Of a DNA stretch of 64,000 bases, positions 17,834 to 26,874 are shown piece by piece. Under the pieces are notes generated by a model. That model did not search any database. It saw only the letters and a list, made by a program, of their open reading frames with translations, and was not told the origin of the DNA. How positions within the stretch are numbered: the first letter of the stretch is position 1; every line of letters begins with the position of its first letter. Both the position numbers and the translations under genes were made by a program. The DNA comes from Alteromonas sp. CI.11.F.A3 (GTDB lineage Bacteria > Pseudomonadota > Gammaproteobacteria > Enterobacterales > Alteromonadaceae). The stretch spans positions 4,402,001-4,466,000 of the forward strand of contig NZ_CP136708.1 of NCBI RefSeq assembly GCF_032925565.1. Reading direction: 5' to 3'.

Positions 17834-19072
17834 TTACGCGGTATCCTTTAACACTAGTGAAGATGTTGCTCGTTTAAAAAAGAACAGGGTAACAAGCAAT
17901 GCACCTATGGGAATAAGCGATAAATAGAACGCTTGCTGCCCGCCCATTGCTTCAAATACATAACCGGTAATAATAGAGCCCGTCGTACCGCCAAGTGCCG
18001 AGAACACAACAATTAGGCCGGTCATAGGGGCATGCTGTACTTTGGGCAACGCACTCAACATTACAGAATTAATAACCGGGTAAATGGGTGCCATCATTAA
18101 CCCAATAAGCGGAATAAGGTACGCCGCTATTGGTGCATCTACCCAGCTAGCAACAAGGTTCTCATCTACCTTTTCAGCTAAAGGTAAGCTTAATAGCATG
18201 ACGGCGGCCATCCCCACTAAACATGCATTCATGAAGGGATACCAACTTACTCTTGCTAGCACCACTCCAGCTAATAGACGACCAACCGCAAGCGCTACCG
18301 CGAAAATACTGGTAATTTGAATACTCACTTGGGTAGGCAAACCAAGCACTTCTCGGTTAAAAGTAGGTAACCAAGACCCTATGCCCTGTTCAATCAATAC
18401 ATACAGGAATACGGAAATAATAAAGATGAGCACCAAAGGTTTGTAGGCAAGTTTAAGCATATCGATAAACGCAGTACTTACCCCAACTTCTTTGTTTACC
18501 TCTGGTTTTTGAATGGGCGCGGCTAGCACCAATAAAATAGTCACGGCAACTAGAGCGGCAATTAAGTAATACACATTTAACCACGAAAGAGATGCTTCAT
18601 TCGTGGGGTCGATAAAGCCAGCAAACACCCAATAACCAGACAGTACACCCAACATGAAAATACCTTCAACGGTATTCATCAGCGAGCTGTGTGCTTTGGT
18701 GTTAGAAGAGAGTTGCCCAATGATGGCATAAACCGACACTTTCACTAACGCAAAAGCGGTGCCTATGCCTGCGAACAGGAGCTTTATTATCCAGAAGCTG
18801 CCAATGCTAGGGGTAATAGCACACAACGCAGCCACCAAAATAAGCCCGAATAGCATTGAGATCTTGTAGCCAATACGAGGGATAAAACTAGCTACAAGAA
18901 AAGACACCAGCGCGATGGATAAGTCTTTAAAACCTTCAAGGGTGCTGGCTTCTGGTTTCGACACATCGAAACTGTTTATCGATTGCAATATAACCGTACC
19001 CACACTGTTTAGCAGTATGGCAAACACATAATAGCTAACGGCTATTGCAGCGATAATCAACAATCGGGACAT
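17834..19072 (-). CDS. MFS sugar transporter, probable trehalose permease
   Basis: A 412-residue protein with about twelve membrane segments, similar in layout to fucose/glucose:H+ symporter-type MFS carriers. Conserved features include an internal SSLMNTVEGIFMLGVLSGYW segment and IYPVINSVMLSALP. One base separates it from the trehalase gene, and a perfect LacI-type operator lies 55 bp upstream of its start. Because the trehalase is cytoplasmic, this permease probably carries intact trehalose across the inner membrane (inference from context). Confidence 0.88.
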   Translation of the reverse strand: MSRLLIIAAIAVSYYVFAILLNSVGTVILQSINSFDVSKPEASTLEGFKDLSIALVSFLVASFIPRIGYKISMLFGLILVAALCAITPSIGSFWIIKLLFAGIGTAFALVKVSVYAIIGQLSSNTKAHSSLMNTVEGIFMLGVLSGYWVFAGFIDPTNEASLSWLNVYYLIAALVAVTILLVLAAPIQKPEVNKEVGVSTAFIDMLKLAYKPLVLIFIISVFLYVLIEQGIGSWLPTFNREVLGLPTQVSIQITSIFAVALAVGRLLAGVVLARVSWYPFMNACLVGMAAVMLLSLPLAEKVDENLVASWVDAPIAAYLIPLIGLMMAPIYPVINSVMLSALPKVQHAPMTGLIVVFSALGGTTGSIITGYVFEAMGGQQAFYLSLIPIGALLVTLFFFKRATSSLVLKDTA

Positions 19073-19126
19073 GTGTAAACACTCTGTTAACTAAATTAAG
19101 CCGGAGTGTAGACGGATAAAAACAAA

Positions 19127-19144
19127 AATGCAAACGTTTGCATT
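19127..19144. promoter_or_regulatory. Perfect LacI-type operator in front of MFS-trehalase operon
   Basis: AATGCAAACG-TTTGCATT is an exact 18-bp palindrome with the central CG typical of LacI-family sites. The same TGCAA half-sites recur twice upstream of the TonB receptor at 20,376-20,412, so one regulator probably controls both units. Confidence 0.8.
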
Positions 19145-19183
19145 AACCTTTTATTTTCTCTTACCAACCCACATTTAAGCACA

Positions 19184-20206
19184 TTAATCGTGTTTACTTG
19201 AACGGCGAACCACCAGTTGGGTATCTACTACGTAACTACTCGTTTCATGCCCTTCAAACTGGCGAAGCAATTGCTCTACCATGGCTGACGCGGCTTGTTG
19301 AGTGTTCTGACGTACGGTTGTTAACGCCGGATGCATAAGTTCAGCTAGCGAAATATCATCGTATCCAACAATACCCACATCGCTTGGAATTCCCACGTAG
19401 CGCTCTTTCAACGCTTTAAGTGCACCAAGCGCTACCATGTCGCTTGAACACACTATACCGTCGAAATCTAAGCCGTTCGCTTTTACTCTTTGATTTATAT
19501 ACTCGTAGGCCGCTTTAGACGTTATATCGATAGTGCAGGTACAGTCGCTGCTCATTGAAATATTGGCATTTTGATGCGCGTGTATGTATCCCTTGTAACG
19601 CTCTTGCATCTCGGCATGCTCTGCATCACCTAAAAACAACACACGCTTAGCGCCCTTTTGCAGCAAATGAGTGGTCGCGTCAAATCCACCCTGATAATTG
19701 TCTCCGCCAACAATAGGATAATTAGCCTGGCTTTTAGGGTCGCCCCATACCACTAGCGGTACACCTGCTTCAGCGGCACGGTCAATTTTTTTAGTCGATT
19801 TGCCCTGACCAATTACAATCATGCCATCGGCGCGCTGACTGTGAATAAAGTAGTTGGCCCAATCATCTGATGCCATAAAGGAATTTGATAGCAACAGCTC
19901 GTAGCCTTTGGCGTTAAGCGCTTGGTTCAACTCCCCTACCAGTTTCAGCAAGAAAGGATCGGTGGTGCTTTGTTCGGTATGGTCAATTAAGTTTAAAATT
20001 ACCGCGATAACATGAGTCTTTTGCGTACGTAGCCGGCTAGCTGCGGCATTTACACTGTAATTGTGTTCCTTTGCCAAAGCCTGCACTTTGTTTCGCGTTT
20101 CCTGCTTAATTAGCGGGTTATCCTTTAACGCTCTTGAAGCTGTAGAAGTAGAAACCCCTGCTAACTTAGCTAGCTTGGCCAACGTTAATTTTGTTTCTGA
20201 ACTCAC
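19184..20206 (-). CDS. LacI-family regulator of trehalose use
   Basis: A 340-residue repressor with an N-terminal LacI helix-turn-helix (LAKLAGVSTSTASRALKDNPLIK) and a sugar-binding effector domain (VIAVILNLIDHTEQ ... GFDATTHLLQKGAKRVLFLG ... IVGYDDISLAELMHPALTTVRQ). It lies between the MFS-trehalase operon (same strand, downstream) and the divergent TonB receptor. TGCAA/TTTGCA palindromes precede both target units. Repression relieved by trehalose or a derivative is the simplest model. Confidence 0.93.
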   Translation of the reverse strand: MSSETKLTLAKLAKLAGVSTSTASRALKDNPLIKQETRNKVQALAKEHNYSVNAAASRLRTQKTHVIAVILNLIDHTEQSTTDPFLLKLVGELNQALNAKGYELLLSNSFMASDDWANYFIHSQRADGMIVIGQGKSTKKIDRAAEAGVPLVVWGDPKSQANYPIVGGDNYQGGFDATTHLLQKGAKRVLFLGDAEHAEMQERYKGYIHAHQNANISMSSDCTCTIDITSKAAYEYINQRVKANGLDFDGIVCSSDMVALGALKALKERYVGIPSDVGIVGYDDISLAELMHPALTTVRQNTQQAASAMVEQLLRQFEGHETSSYVVDTQLVVRRSSKHD

Positions 20207-20517
20207 GTTATTTAGCTCTCTCTTTTTTTCAAACTATACCGAGAAATACGTAAAAAGCCTATGCTCAAGGCATTACAGCCTAAGTCTCTGTATCTCAAGT
20301 TAATTGTTTAGCCTAACCAAATATCATCATCAAGCGGGTTTGCCAACAAATGTTAACACGCTTAAACAAATATTTTGCAATCGATTGTATTTTACCCTTG
20401 CAATCGTTTGCAAAGAGATCTATTTTGTTGCTCATTCCCGAAGCGAGTGACATTTATTTAACCTGTTTCACGCATTCGGTTAACAACGCCCAAAACTTAT
20501 TTTCAGGAGCACACACC
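20207..20517. promoter_or_regulatory. Divergent promoter region of LacI regulator and TonB receptor
   Basis: A 311-bp gap with the two operators at 20,376-20,412. The TonB-receptor frame stays open upstream to 20,350, but that stretch has no signal peptide or ribosome site and runs over the operators, so it is taken as untranslated leader. Confidence 0.6.
20376..20412 (+). promoter_or_regulatory. Two LacI-type operators upstream of TonB receptor
   Basis: TGCAATCGATTGTA (20,376-20,389) and TGCAATCGTTTGCA (20,399-20,412) lie 23 bp apart, two helical turns, with CG centres. They match the half-site of the perfect palindrome in front of the MFS-trehalase operon. Confidence 0.75.
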
Positions 20518-22779
20518 ATGAAAACGTTGTTCACAAAAGGAATGCTAGCCAGTGCAATTTCTTTAGCGTTAACCCAAACAGCCTTTGCACAAGAAGAAAC
20601 AAAACAGGCTACTGCAGAAAACACTGAAGTTATTGTAGTGAGTGGGACGCCAGGCGGCGCAGGAATAAGAAAAATTGATGCAAGCTTCGCTGTCACCAAT
20701 ATTGATGCCAGCGACATTGAAAAATTAGCGCCTAAATCTACTGCAGATTTGTTCAAAGCCATTCCAGGGGTTTGGGTAGAAAGCTCTGGCGGTGAGTCGG
20801 GGGCAAACGTATTTGTTCGAGGCTTTCCAGGTGGCGGCGATGCACCGTTCCTTACCATTGCACTAGAAGGCTCACCTATTTACCCCGCTTCTACTTTGTC
20901 GTTCTTAGAAAACTCTCAGATGTTTAGAATAGACGATACCATCGAAATGGTAGAAGGCTTACGGGGTGGACCAAACCCTGTAGTCAGTAACGGCCAACCT
21001 GGTTTAACCACGAATTTTCGTTTAAAACGTGGCGGTGAAGACACAGAAGCCAGCGTAAAATATACGGTATCTGATTACGGTTTGAATCGGGTTGATCTTG
21101 TACTTAGCGGTGCATTGGCCGACGACCTGTACTACATGGTAGGCGGATACGTAAAAAGTTCTGATGGTATTCGCGATGCTGGGTTTAGCTCTGAAGAGGG
21201 TAACCAATTCACGGTAAATCTAACCAAAATTTTTGATAAAGGTGAGTTAAACCTTTATACCCGTCAAACGGACGATCACGGTACATGGTACTTACCTACC
21301 CCGCTTAATGTAGATGGCATTGATGCAAACTATACGCAAATAGGTCCGTTAAACCGTCAAGCCACCATCAACTACGGTCCAGACAATGCTACCTCTGAGT
21401 CTTTCGACTTTGGCGATGGTCGCGGCTGGGATGGTCATGTGAGTGGTGGTAGCTTAAAGCTTGAATTAGGTGGCGGCTGGCATTTAGTTGACCGATTCAA
21501 CCTGACTAAAGGCGCAGCAAACACCTTTGGCTTAGTGCCAGATGGTTCTGCTGTTACTGTGGCCGATGTGGCTGATAATGGTGAAAGCGCTACAGGTGCG
21601 GTTACTGGAAACACCTACGACGGCGATACTCCTATCCAACAAATAGGCCGCTGGGTTGTATTGAAAGATGTTGAGTCTTTCACTAACGACTTAGCAGTAT
21701 CTAAATCGTGGGACAATTTCGATACCTCTTTCGGTATTTACAGTGCCACCACCAAAGCAGAAGACTGGTGGAGCATTGGTAACCAAGCTTACTATGCATT
21801 AGTGCCTGGCGGCGAAATGCTTGACGGTATAGCTTGTAATAACAGTGCTGAAGGCTGTGGCTGGAGCTACGATATAAACTCGGTAGGCGATGCCAGCACA
21901 TTTGCACTGTATGCCACCAGCACCTGGTACGCCACTGAAGACTTAAGCATCGACTTAGGCCTACGTCGTGAAAACCATGAAGTCAGCTATTCAGTAGATG
22001 AAGGCTTAGATGGCGTAATAAACAAAGCATTAGAGTATGACGAAAACAAAACCTCGTGGACGTTAGGTGCTAACTACGCACTTAATGATTTTAGCGGCGT
22101 GTTTGTTCGTATGAACCGTGGCTACAAGATGCCTTATTTCGATGACTTTCGTGACAACTGGGGTGCTTATACAGGCGGTAACGATTTAATTAAAGAAGTT
22201 ACCCAAGGCGAGCTTGGCTATAAATACATGAATGACAATATTCAGTTTTTTGCCACGGCGTTTGCCAACGAAGTGAAAGGCGATACCTTTGTACGTCTTC
22301 CAGGAGCTCCCGCTGAAATTTTAACAAATGAGGCTTATGGTGTTGAGTTTGATGGTAAATATACTAACGACTCAGGTTTCTCACTCAGCGTAAATGCAAC
22401 GCTACAGGAAACAGAAATTACCGCAAGTGCAACCAATGAAGGCAATGAAGCACAGCGTCAACCCGGTTGGCAAGTGCGTATGACCCCAAGCTATGGCTTC
22501 GATGTAGGTGACATGTATGCCACTGTATATGGCACATTTTCGGCAGTAGACGACCGTTTTGGCGATAACGAAAACACAGTAGTGTTAGAAGGCTATGAGA
22601 AAGTTGATGTAGGCATGACTCTTGAGCCAACTGATGCACTTCGTGTTCAACTATCTATAGATAACCTAACAGATGAACAAGGTATTACCGAGGGCGATCC
22701 TAGGAATCCTGATTCACCCAATGGGCGCTACATTATGCCAAGAAGCATGAAGCTTAGCGTTTCTTACCTGTTCTTTTAA
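20518..22779 (+). CDS. TonB-dependent receptor, probable trehalose/oligosaccharide outer-membrane transporter
   Basis: The ATG at 20,518 has a CAGGAG ribosome site and starts a signal peptide (MKTLFTKGMLASAISLALT... TAFAQ); the frame is 753 residues. A TonB-box-like EVIVVSG is followed by a plug domain (LAPKSTADLFKAIPGVWVESSGG, NVFVRGFPGGGD) and a 22-strand barrel ending in the aromatic SVSYLFF. The type is that of carbohydrate-induced receptors of marine Gammaproteobacteria. LacI-type operators and its place next to trehalase point to uptake of trehalose or trehalose-containing glycans. The ligand is an inference. Confidence 0.9.
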   Translation: MKTLFTKGMLASAISLALTQTAFAQEETKQATAENTEVIVVSGTPGGAGIRKIDASFAVTNIDASDIEKLAPKSTADLFKAIPGVWVESSGGESGANVFVRGFPGGGDAPFLTIALEGSPIYPASTLSFLENSQMFRIDDTIEMVEGLRGGPNPVVSNGQPGLTTNFRLKRGGEDTEASVKYTVSDYGLNRVDLVLSGALADDLYYMVGGYVKSSDGIRDAGFSSEEGNQFTVNLTKIFDKGELNLYTRQTDDHGTWYLPTPLNVDGIDANYTQIGPLNRQATINYGPDNATSESFDFGDGRGWDGHVSGGSLKLELGGGWHLVDRFNLTKGAANTFGLVPDGSAVTVADVADNGESATGAVTGNTYDGDTPIQQIGRWVVLKDVESFTNDLAVSKSWDNFDTSFGIYSATTKAEDWWSIGNQAYYALVPGGEMLDGIACNNSAEGCGWSYDINSVGDASTFALYATSTWYATEDLSIDLGLRRENHEVSYSVDEGLDGVINKALEYDENKTSWTLGANYALNDFSGVFVRMNRGYKMPYFDDFRDNWGAYTGGNDLIKEVTQGELGYKYMNDNIQFFATAFANEVKGDTFVRLPGAPAEILTNEAYGVEFDGKYTNDSGFSLSVNATLQETEITASATNEGNEAQRQPGWQVRMTPSYGFDVGDMYATVYGTFSAVDDRFGDNENTVVLEGYEKVDVGMTLEPTDALRVQLSIDNLTDEQGITEGDPRNPDSPNGRYIMPRSMKLSVSYLFF

Positions 22780-22804
22780 TTTACAGGCTATAAACTATTA
22801 AACC

Positions 22805-22832
22805 AAAGCCGATGATATTTATCATCGGCTTT
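22805..22832 (+). terminator. Rho-independent terminator after TonB receptor
   Basis: AAAGCCGATGAT pairs perfectly with ATCATCGGCTTT around a 4-base loop, and T residues follow. This is a strong intrinsic terminator 25 bp past the receptor stop codon. Confidence 0.9.
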
Positions 22833-22919
22833 TTTAATTGCCCCTCTTTGAAGCGCAATATTTTGCCACCATAATATACCTATCGCATAGTTTCGATTTA
22901 CTTTTTGTAGAGGCACATT

Positions 22920-23804
22920 ATGAAACGGGTTTTCTTATTCCTTGTCACCAACTTAGCCGTAGTGTTAGTACTGGGTGTGGTGCTGAATATTGTATTTGCT
23001 GCGTTTGGTATTGATAACCGCAGCATGACAGGCTTGTTAGTTTTTTCTGCCATTTTTGGTTTTGGCGGAGCACTTATCTCTTTAGCAATGTCGAAATGGA
23101 TTGCCAAGCGAAGCACAGGGGCACAGGTGATTGATAACCCCACTACACCCACTGAACATTGGCTAATTAATATGGTGTCTGCCCAGGCTAAAAAAGCGAA
23201 TATTGGTATGCCAGAGGTAGCAATTTACGACTCCCCTGAAATAAACGCCTTCGCTACCGGTATGAATAAGAACAATGCCCTAGTTGCGGTAAGCAGTGGT
23301 TTATTAAATAGCATGAGCGAGGATGAAGCGGAAGCTGTGCTTGCTCACGAAGTATCGCACATTGCTAATGGAGACATGGTTACCCTTACGTTAATTCAAG
23401 GTGTAGTAAACACCTTCGTTATCTTTTTAGCGCGCGTGATTGCGGGTGCTATTTCGAATGCTACCCGCAGTAGTAATGGCGCAGGAAACGCATTAGGGGG
23501 CTTTGCATACTATGGCATTGTGTTTGTTCTAGAGATGCTATTTGGTGTTTTAGCTAGCATAATTGTGATGTGGTTTTCCCGTCAGCGTGAATATCGTGCC
23601 GATGCGGGTTCAGCCAAATTAGTGGGCAGACAAAAAATGATAGCGGCGTTAACGCGTTTAAAATCGAATAGTGAAAGCCAGTTAGATGGCACCATGATGG
23701 CCTTTGGTATTTCAGGCAAGTCAGCATTTTCAGAATTATTTATGAGCCACCCACCGCTAGATAAACGTATAGATATGCTCAGACGTCGCGCGAAAGCGCA
23801 ATAA
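22920..23804 (+). CDS. htpX: HtpX, membrane zinc metalloprotease
   Basis: A 294-residue M48-family protease that degrades misfolded inner-membrane proteins, usually under envelope-stress control. Two N-terminal membrane helices ([40 protein letters not shown]) and two later ones flank the catalytic zinc site HEVSH (about residue 143). A downstream Glu ligand is in the conserved [14 protein letters not shown] stretch. Length equals that of E. coli HtpX (293). It is the first gene after a strong terminator and is followed 17 bp later by a haloacid dehalogenase gene. Confidence 0.97.
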   Translation: MKRVFLFLVTNLAVVLVLGVVLNIVFAAFGIDNRSMTGLLVFSAIFGFGGALISLAMSKWIAKRSTGAQVIDNPTTPTEHWLINMVSAQAKKANIGMPEVAIYDSPEINAFATGMNKNNALVAVSSGLLNSMSEDEAEAVLAHEVSHIANGDMVTLTLIQGVVNTFVIFLARVIAGAISNATRSSNGAGNALGGFAYYGIVFVLEMLFGVLASIIVMWFSRQREYRADAGSAKLVGRQKMIAALTRLKSNSESQLDGTMMAFGISGKSAFSELFMSHPPLDKRIDMLRRRAKAQ

Positions 23805-23821
23805 TAAAGGGAATGATTACT

Positions 23822-24502
23822 ATGACAGCACCTAAAGCGCTTTTTTTCGATATTAATGAAACCTTGCTTGATATGGCAGAAATGAAGCATGGCTTAGCAC
23901 CATTACTCGGTGGCAATGAAGACTTAGTCGATTTGTGGTTTGCGAATCTTCTACATCACTCTCTTGTCGATATTGCGTCTAACCAGTTTAACGATTTTAT
24001 CAACATTGGGGCGGCCGCCTTGGTGATGGTGGCACATAGTAAAGGCTTTACGGTTTCAGAAGATGAAGCCCTTAACGCTATAAAAAGCCACATTACCAAG
24101 CTTCCTGCACATGATGATGTAAAGCCCACACTGTCAAAGCTTCAATCGTTAAACGTACCTTTGGTGGCGCTATCAAATTCGTCTATTGATGGGTTAAAAG
24201 CGCAGCTTGAGTTTGCGGGTATTAGCGAATGCTTTACACATGTATTAAGCACAGAACAAATTAAAACGTACAAGCCTTATCCAGACGTTTATCGCTGGGC
24301 ATGCAAAGAGGTTGGCGTTGAGCCTAAAGATGCCATGATGGTAGCGGCGCACGGGTGGGATGTGAGTGGTGCTAAGGCTGTAGGTATGCAAACCACGTTT
24401 GTAAGCAGGCCTGGCAAAATGATGTACCCGTTAGGGCTTACACCCGACTTGAACGTGGAAAGCTTAACTGAGCTTGTACAAGAAATGAAAAAGGGTGCAT
24501 AA
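23822..24502 (+). CDS. Haloacid dehalogenase, type II
   Basis: A HAD-family L-2-haloacid dehalogenase-type protein with the Asp nucleophile in FFDINETLLD, the Ser of motif II in ALSNSS, the Lys of motif III in TYKPYPDVY and the acidic AAHGWDVSGA motif. The start at 23,822 is preferred because AAGGGA lies nine bases upstream; the ATG at 23,813 directly touches that ribosome site. The protein is 226 residues, the usual size. It may act on halogenated acids or on another small phosphorylated or halogenated substrate; the real substrate is unknown. Confidence 0.88.
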   Translation: MTAPKALFFDINETLLDMAEMKHGLAPLLGGNEDLVDLWFANLLHHSLVDIASNQFNDFINIGAAALVMVAHSKGFTVSEDEALNAIKSHITKLPAHDDVKPTLSKLQSLNVPLVALSNSSIDGLKAQLEFAGISECFTHVLSTEQIKTYKPYPDVYRWACKEVGVEPKDAMMVAAHGWDVSGAKAVGMQTTFVSRPGKMMYPLGLTPDLNVESLTELVQEMKKGA

Positions 24503-24511
24503 AACACCCTT
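24491..24511 (-). terminator. Hairpin terminator for the small secreted protein gene
   Basis: AAGGGTG / CACCCTT with a 7-base loop. On the minus strand a T-rich run follows, so it best fits the minus-strand gene at 24,534. It overlaps the end of the convergent dehalogenase gene. Confidence 0.6.
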
Positions 24512-24533
24512 GATATAAAAAGTGTGGCAGGCG

Positions 24534-24797
24534 TTAGTTATCAGTTTTAGCAACTAATTGTCTGCCTTTAAACCCATTTGTCGAACAAGATGAGCGCTTT
24601 GTTTCTAGCGCACCTAACTGGCGCTTTAACCACGACTTTTGAATTCCCGATTTAGCTGCATCCATTTCACCACTGACCCGTGAAATTTCTTTACCCACAT
24701 TCACGCACGCTTTAGCAGTAGGCTGAAATCCTTCATTTGCCAAGGCTGCAGATGATAATACCATTGCGATAGATGCGATTAGAGCTTGCTGTTTCAT
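24534..24797 (-). CDS. Small secreted hypothetical protein
   Basis: The ATG at 24,797, with GGGGA eight bases upstream, starts an 87-residue protein with a signal peptide (MKQQALIASIAMVLSSAALA-NEG). The mature part has two cysteines (AKACVNVG, RSSCSTNG) that may form a disulfide and a helical, Lys/Arg-rich middle. I do not recognise a family. A longer frame to 24,833 exists but puts 12 residues before the signal peptide. It is transcribed alone and convergent with the dehalogenase. Confidence 0.75.
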   Translation of the reverse strand: MKQQALIASIAMVLSSAALANEGFQPTAKACVNVGKEISRVSGEMDAAKSGIQKSWLKRQLGALETKRSSCSTNGFKGRQLVAKTDN

Positions 24798-25209
24798 ACA
24801 TGTCCCCAACGGCCTGATATAGTTCAAGCTCATTTATTTTCGGTAGAGAAAGGCGATGTAATGCCTTGAGTTTGTTTTGAAACTATAGCAATTAAGATCT
24901 TTTTTTTAGGTGTTAGGAATTATACCTAATGATAATAAATTCAGGTATATCGTAACGTCCTATGCCTTTTATTTCCCCATCATGTATTCGTATTGCTCAT
25001 GATTTTTAGGGGTGTTGCTAATGTTTCTTATATGGTTATCGGTCTATTATAGCAATCACGAAAACCCTTCCGTAGTTGAGGTTACAGTAACAGCTTTCTG
25101 TAACAGCATTGTTATCGTGACGACCGATCTGCTTTATTAAAACATCAATTAAATCAGCTAACAAGCTAAGTGCAAACTTAGTAACAACATAAATTAAACA
25201 ACCGTCTTA
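24798..25209. other. Intergenic region upstream of small secreted protein
   Basis: I see no gene in these 412 bp. They must carry the promoter of the minus-strand small protein and the end of the che transcript. AGGT...ACCT half-sites near 24,909-24,930 and TGTAACAG repeats near 25,084-25,104 are visible, without a clear assignment. Confidence 0.4.
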
Positions 25210-26256
25210 TTAAAGCCGTGTACCCACGCCAATCGACTCTAATGTATCAAGTATAGCATCTGCTAGCGAAGCGAGCGGCGTAACATGGCAAGCTGCGTTT
25301 AATTCTATCGCCACCTTAGGCATTCCAAACACAACACAGCTTTTTTCATCTTGGCAGAACGTTGTGGCTCCTTGTTGTTTCATTTGCAATAAGCCGTTCG
25401 CACCATCTCTGCCCATACCGGTTAGCAGCACGCCAACCGCATTGGCACCTGCATTGGTCGCTAATGAATTAAAAAGCACATCTACAGAAGGCTTGTGCCC
25501 CGACTCCCTAGCACCATCATGCAGCGCTATGCGATAATCAGCGCCGCTGCGCTCAACAATAAGATGCTTATCACCCGGAGCTAAATAGGCATGCCCTGGC
25601 AATAAACGCTCTCCCCCCTTTGCTTCACTTACCTCTATTTCACACAAGCTATTTAGTCTGCGGGCATAGGTTGTGGTGAAGCCCGGCGGCATGTGCTGCG
25701 TAATAACCGTGGCGGGCGCATTACGGGGAAAATGCATAAGCACGTCTTTAATTGCTTCGGTGCCACCAGTAGACGCCCCTATCCCTATCACTTTTTCACT
25801 GCCCGTATAGCGCATGGCAGCATGTTGTGAAACTCGTGATTGCGTAGGAGCACTTAGTGTGGAATGCGCCGCCATTCTGATTTTTTCCGTTATTACCGAG
25901 CGATAATCTTCCATACCTTGAGCCACACCTAACTTGGGTTTTGGTACAAAGTCTACTGCGCCAAGTTCTAACGAACGAAGTGTTGCATCTGCGCCTTTTT
26001 CCGTTAACGTCGACACCATCACTACCGGAGTGGGGCATGCTTTCATCATGACTTCTAAAAACCTTAGGCCATCCACCTTAGGCATTTCAATATCAAGGGT
26101 GATCACGTCAGGCTTAAACTCTTGTACCATTTTTTTCGCTACGAACGCATCGGGTGCAGCGCCAACCAAAAGCATGTCAGCTTCTTTTTTAATAATTTCA
26201 GATAACACCTGCCTGATAAGTGCAGAGTCATCTACCACGAGAACTTTGATGGGCAT
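25210..26256 (-). CDS. cheB: CheB, chemotaxis protein-glutamate methylesterase/deamidase
   Basis: A 348-residue protein with an N-terminal receiver domain (phospho-acceptor Asp55 in ITLDIEMPKVDG; VMVST; KPKLG) and a C-terminal CheB methylesterase domain. The catalytic triad motifs are IGASTGGTEA (Ser), VITQHMPPGF (His) and GMGRDGANG (Asp). It removes methyl groups from chemoreceptors after phosphorylation by CheA. Its start overlaps the end of cheD by 29 bp. It closes the minus-strand che operon. Confidence 0.97.
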   Translation of the reverse strand: MPIKVLVVDDSALIRQVLSEIIKKEADMLLVGAAPDAFVAKKMVQEFKPDVITLDIEMPKVDGLRFLEVMMKACPTPVVMVSTLTEKGADATLRSLELGAVDFVPKPKLGVAQGMEDYRSVITEKIRMAAHSTLSAPTQSRVSQHAAMRYTGSEKVIGIGASTGGTEAIKDVLMHFPRNAPATVITQHMPPGFTTTYARRLNSLCEIEVSEAKGGERLLPGHAYLAPGDKHLIVERSGADYRIALHDGARESGHKPSVDVLFNSLATNAGANAVGVLLTGMGRDGANGLLQMKQQGATTFCQDEKSCVVFGMPKVAIELNAACHVTPLASLADAILDTLESIGVGTRL

Positions 26257-26860
26257 TGTCAGGCTCCGTTAGCGAGAAATCATCGGGATTGGCTTTTTGA
26301 GACAGCAGTACTCGGTGGTTAGATTCACGCTCATACAAACTGGTATTATTAAAGTTTCTAATTCGCTTCATATATACATTACCTTCATCGGGCAAAAAGT
26401 ATATTTTGCGGGCGTAATCTGACATTAAGTCGCTATTTAATAGGGGGATGTTTTCTCTCGTTAAATAGTTAACAACAAACTCGGCGTTAATTCTGCCAAT
26501 ATCTTGTTGTACAAACCCCGCCAGCACTTTGCCGCCGCCGAAAGCTTTGGCCACCAGCTTTTCCTTTCGTGCGCCTAGCGTAATGAGTTTTTCAATCAGC
26601 ATATCCATCGCGTGCACACCATATTTAGAGGCAAGATTGCTGTCTAGTTCACTGGCTAAATTCAATTCCGGCAACATGAAATGATTCATGCCGCCAATCT
26701 TTTTTTCTGGATCGTAAATACACGCGGCCACGCAGGAACCTAAAATAGTTACCAATACCTTGTTAGACGCGGTGGCAACGTACTGCCCTGGTAATAATTT
26801 AACGGCTTCTTTTCTAAATCGGTTGTCGAAGTAACTGATAGGTTGTTCATCTTGGCTCAT
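26228..26860 (-). CDS. cheD: CheD, chemoreceptor glutamine deamidase
   Basis: A 210-residue CheD with the catalytic motifs TILGSCVAACIYD (Cys nucleophile) and GGMNHFMLPE (His), plus KAFGGGKVLAGF. It converts receptor glutamines to glutamates and tunes adaptation along with CheB and CheR. The C-terminal extension after about residue 180 overlaps cheB in another frame and is probably not part of the fold. It lies 14 bp downstream of cheR. Confidence 0.96.
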   Translation of the reverse strand: MSQDEQPISYFDNRFRKEAVKLLPGQYVATASNKVLVTILGSCVAACIYDPEKKIGGMNHFMLPELNLASELDSNLASKYGVHAMDMLIEKLITLGARKEKLVAKAFGGGKVLAGFVQQDIGRINAEFVVNYLTRENIPLLNSDLMSDYARKIYFLPDEGNVYMKRIRNFNNTSLYERESNHRVLLSQKANPDDFSLTEPDNAHQSSRGR

Positions 26861-26874
26861 ACTGCTAACTCCTT

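Noticed and set aside
20350..20517. Upstream extension of the trehalose TonB receptor
   Set aside because: The extension runs over two operators and lacks a signal peptide; the ATG at 20,518 has both a ribosome site and a signal peptide.
25586..25600. GGCATGCC inside cheB
   Set aside because: Only the 8-bp core matches; the flanks are not palindromic and it lies in a coding region, so it is not part of the island palindrome family.
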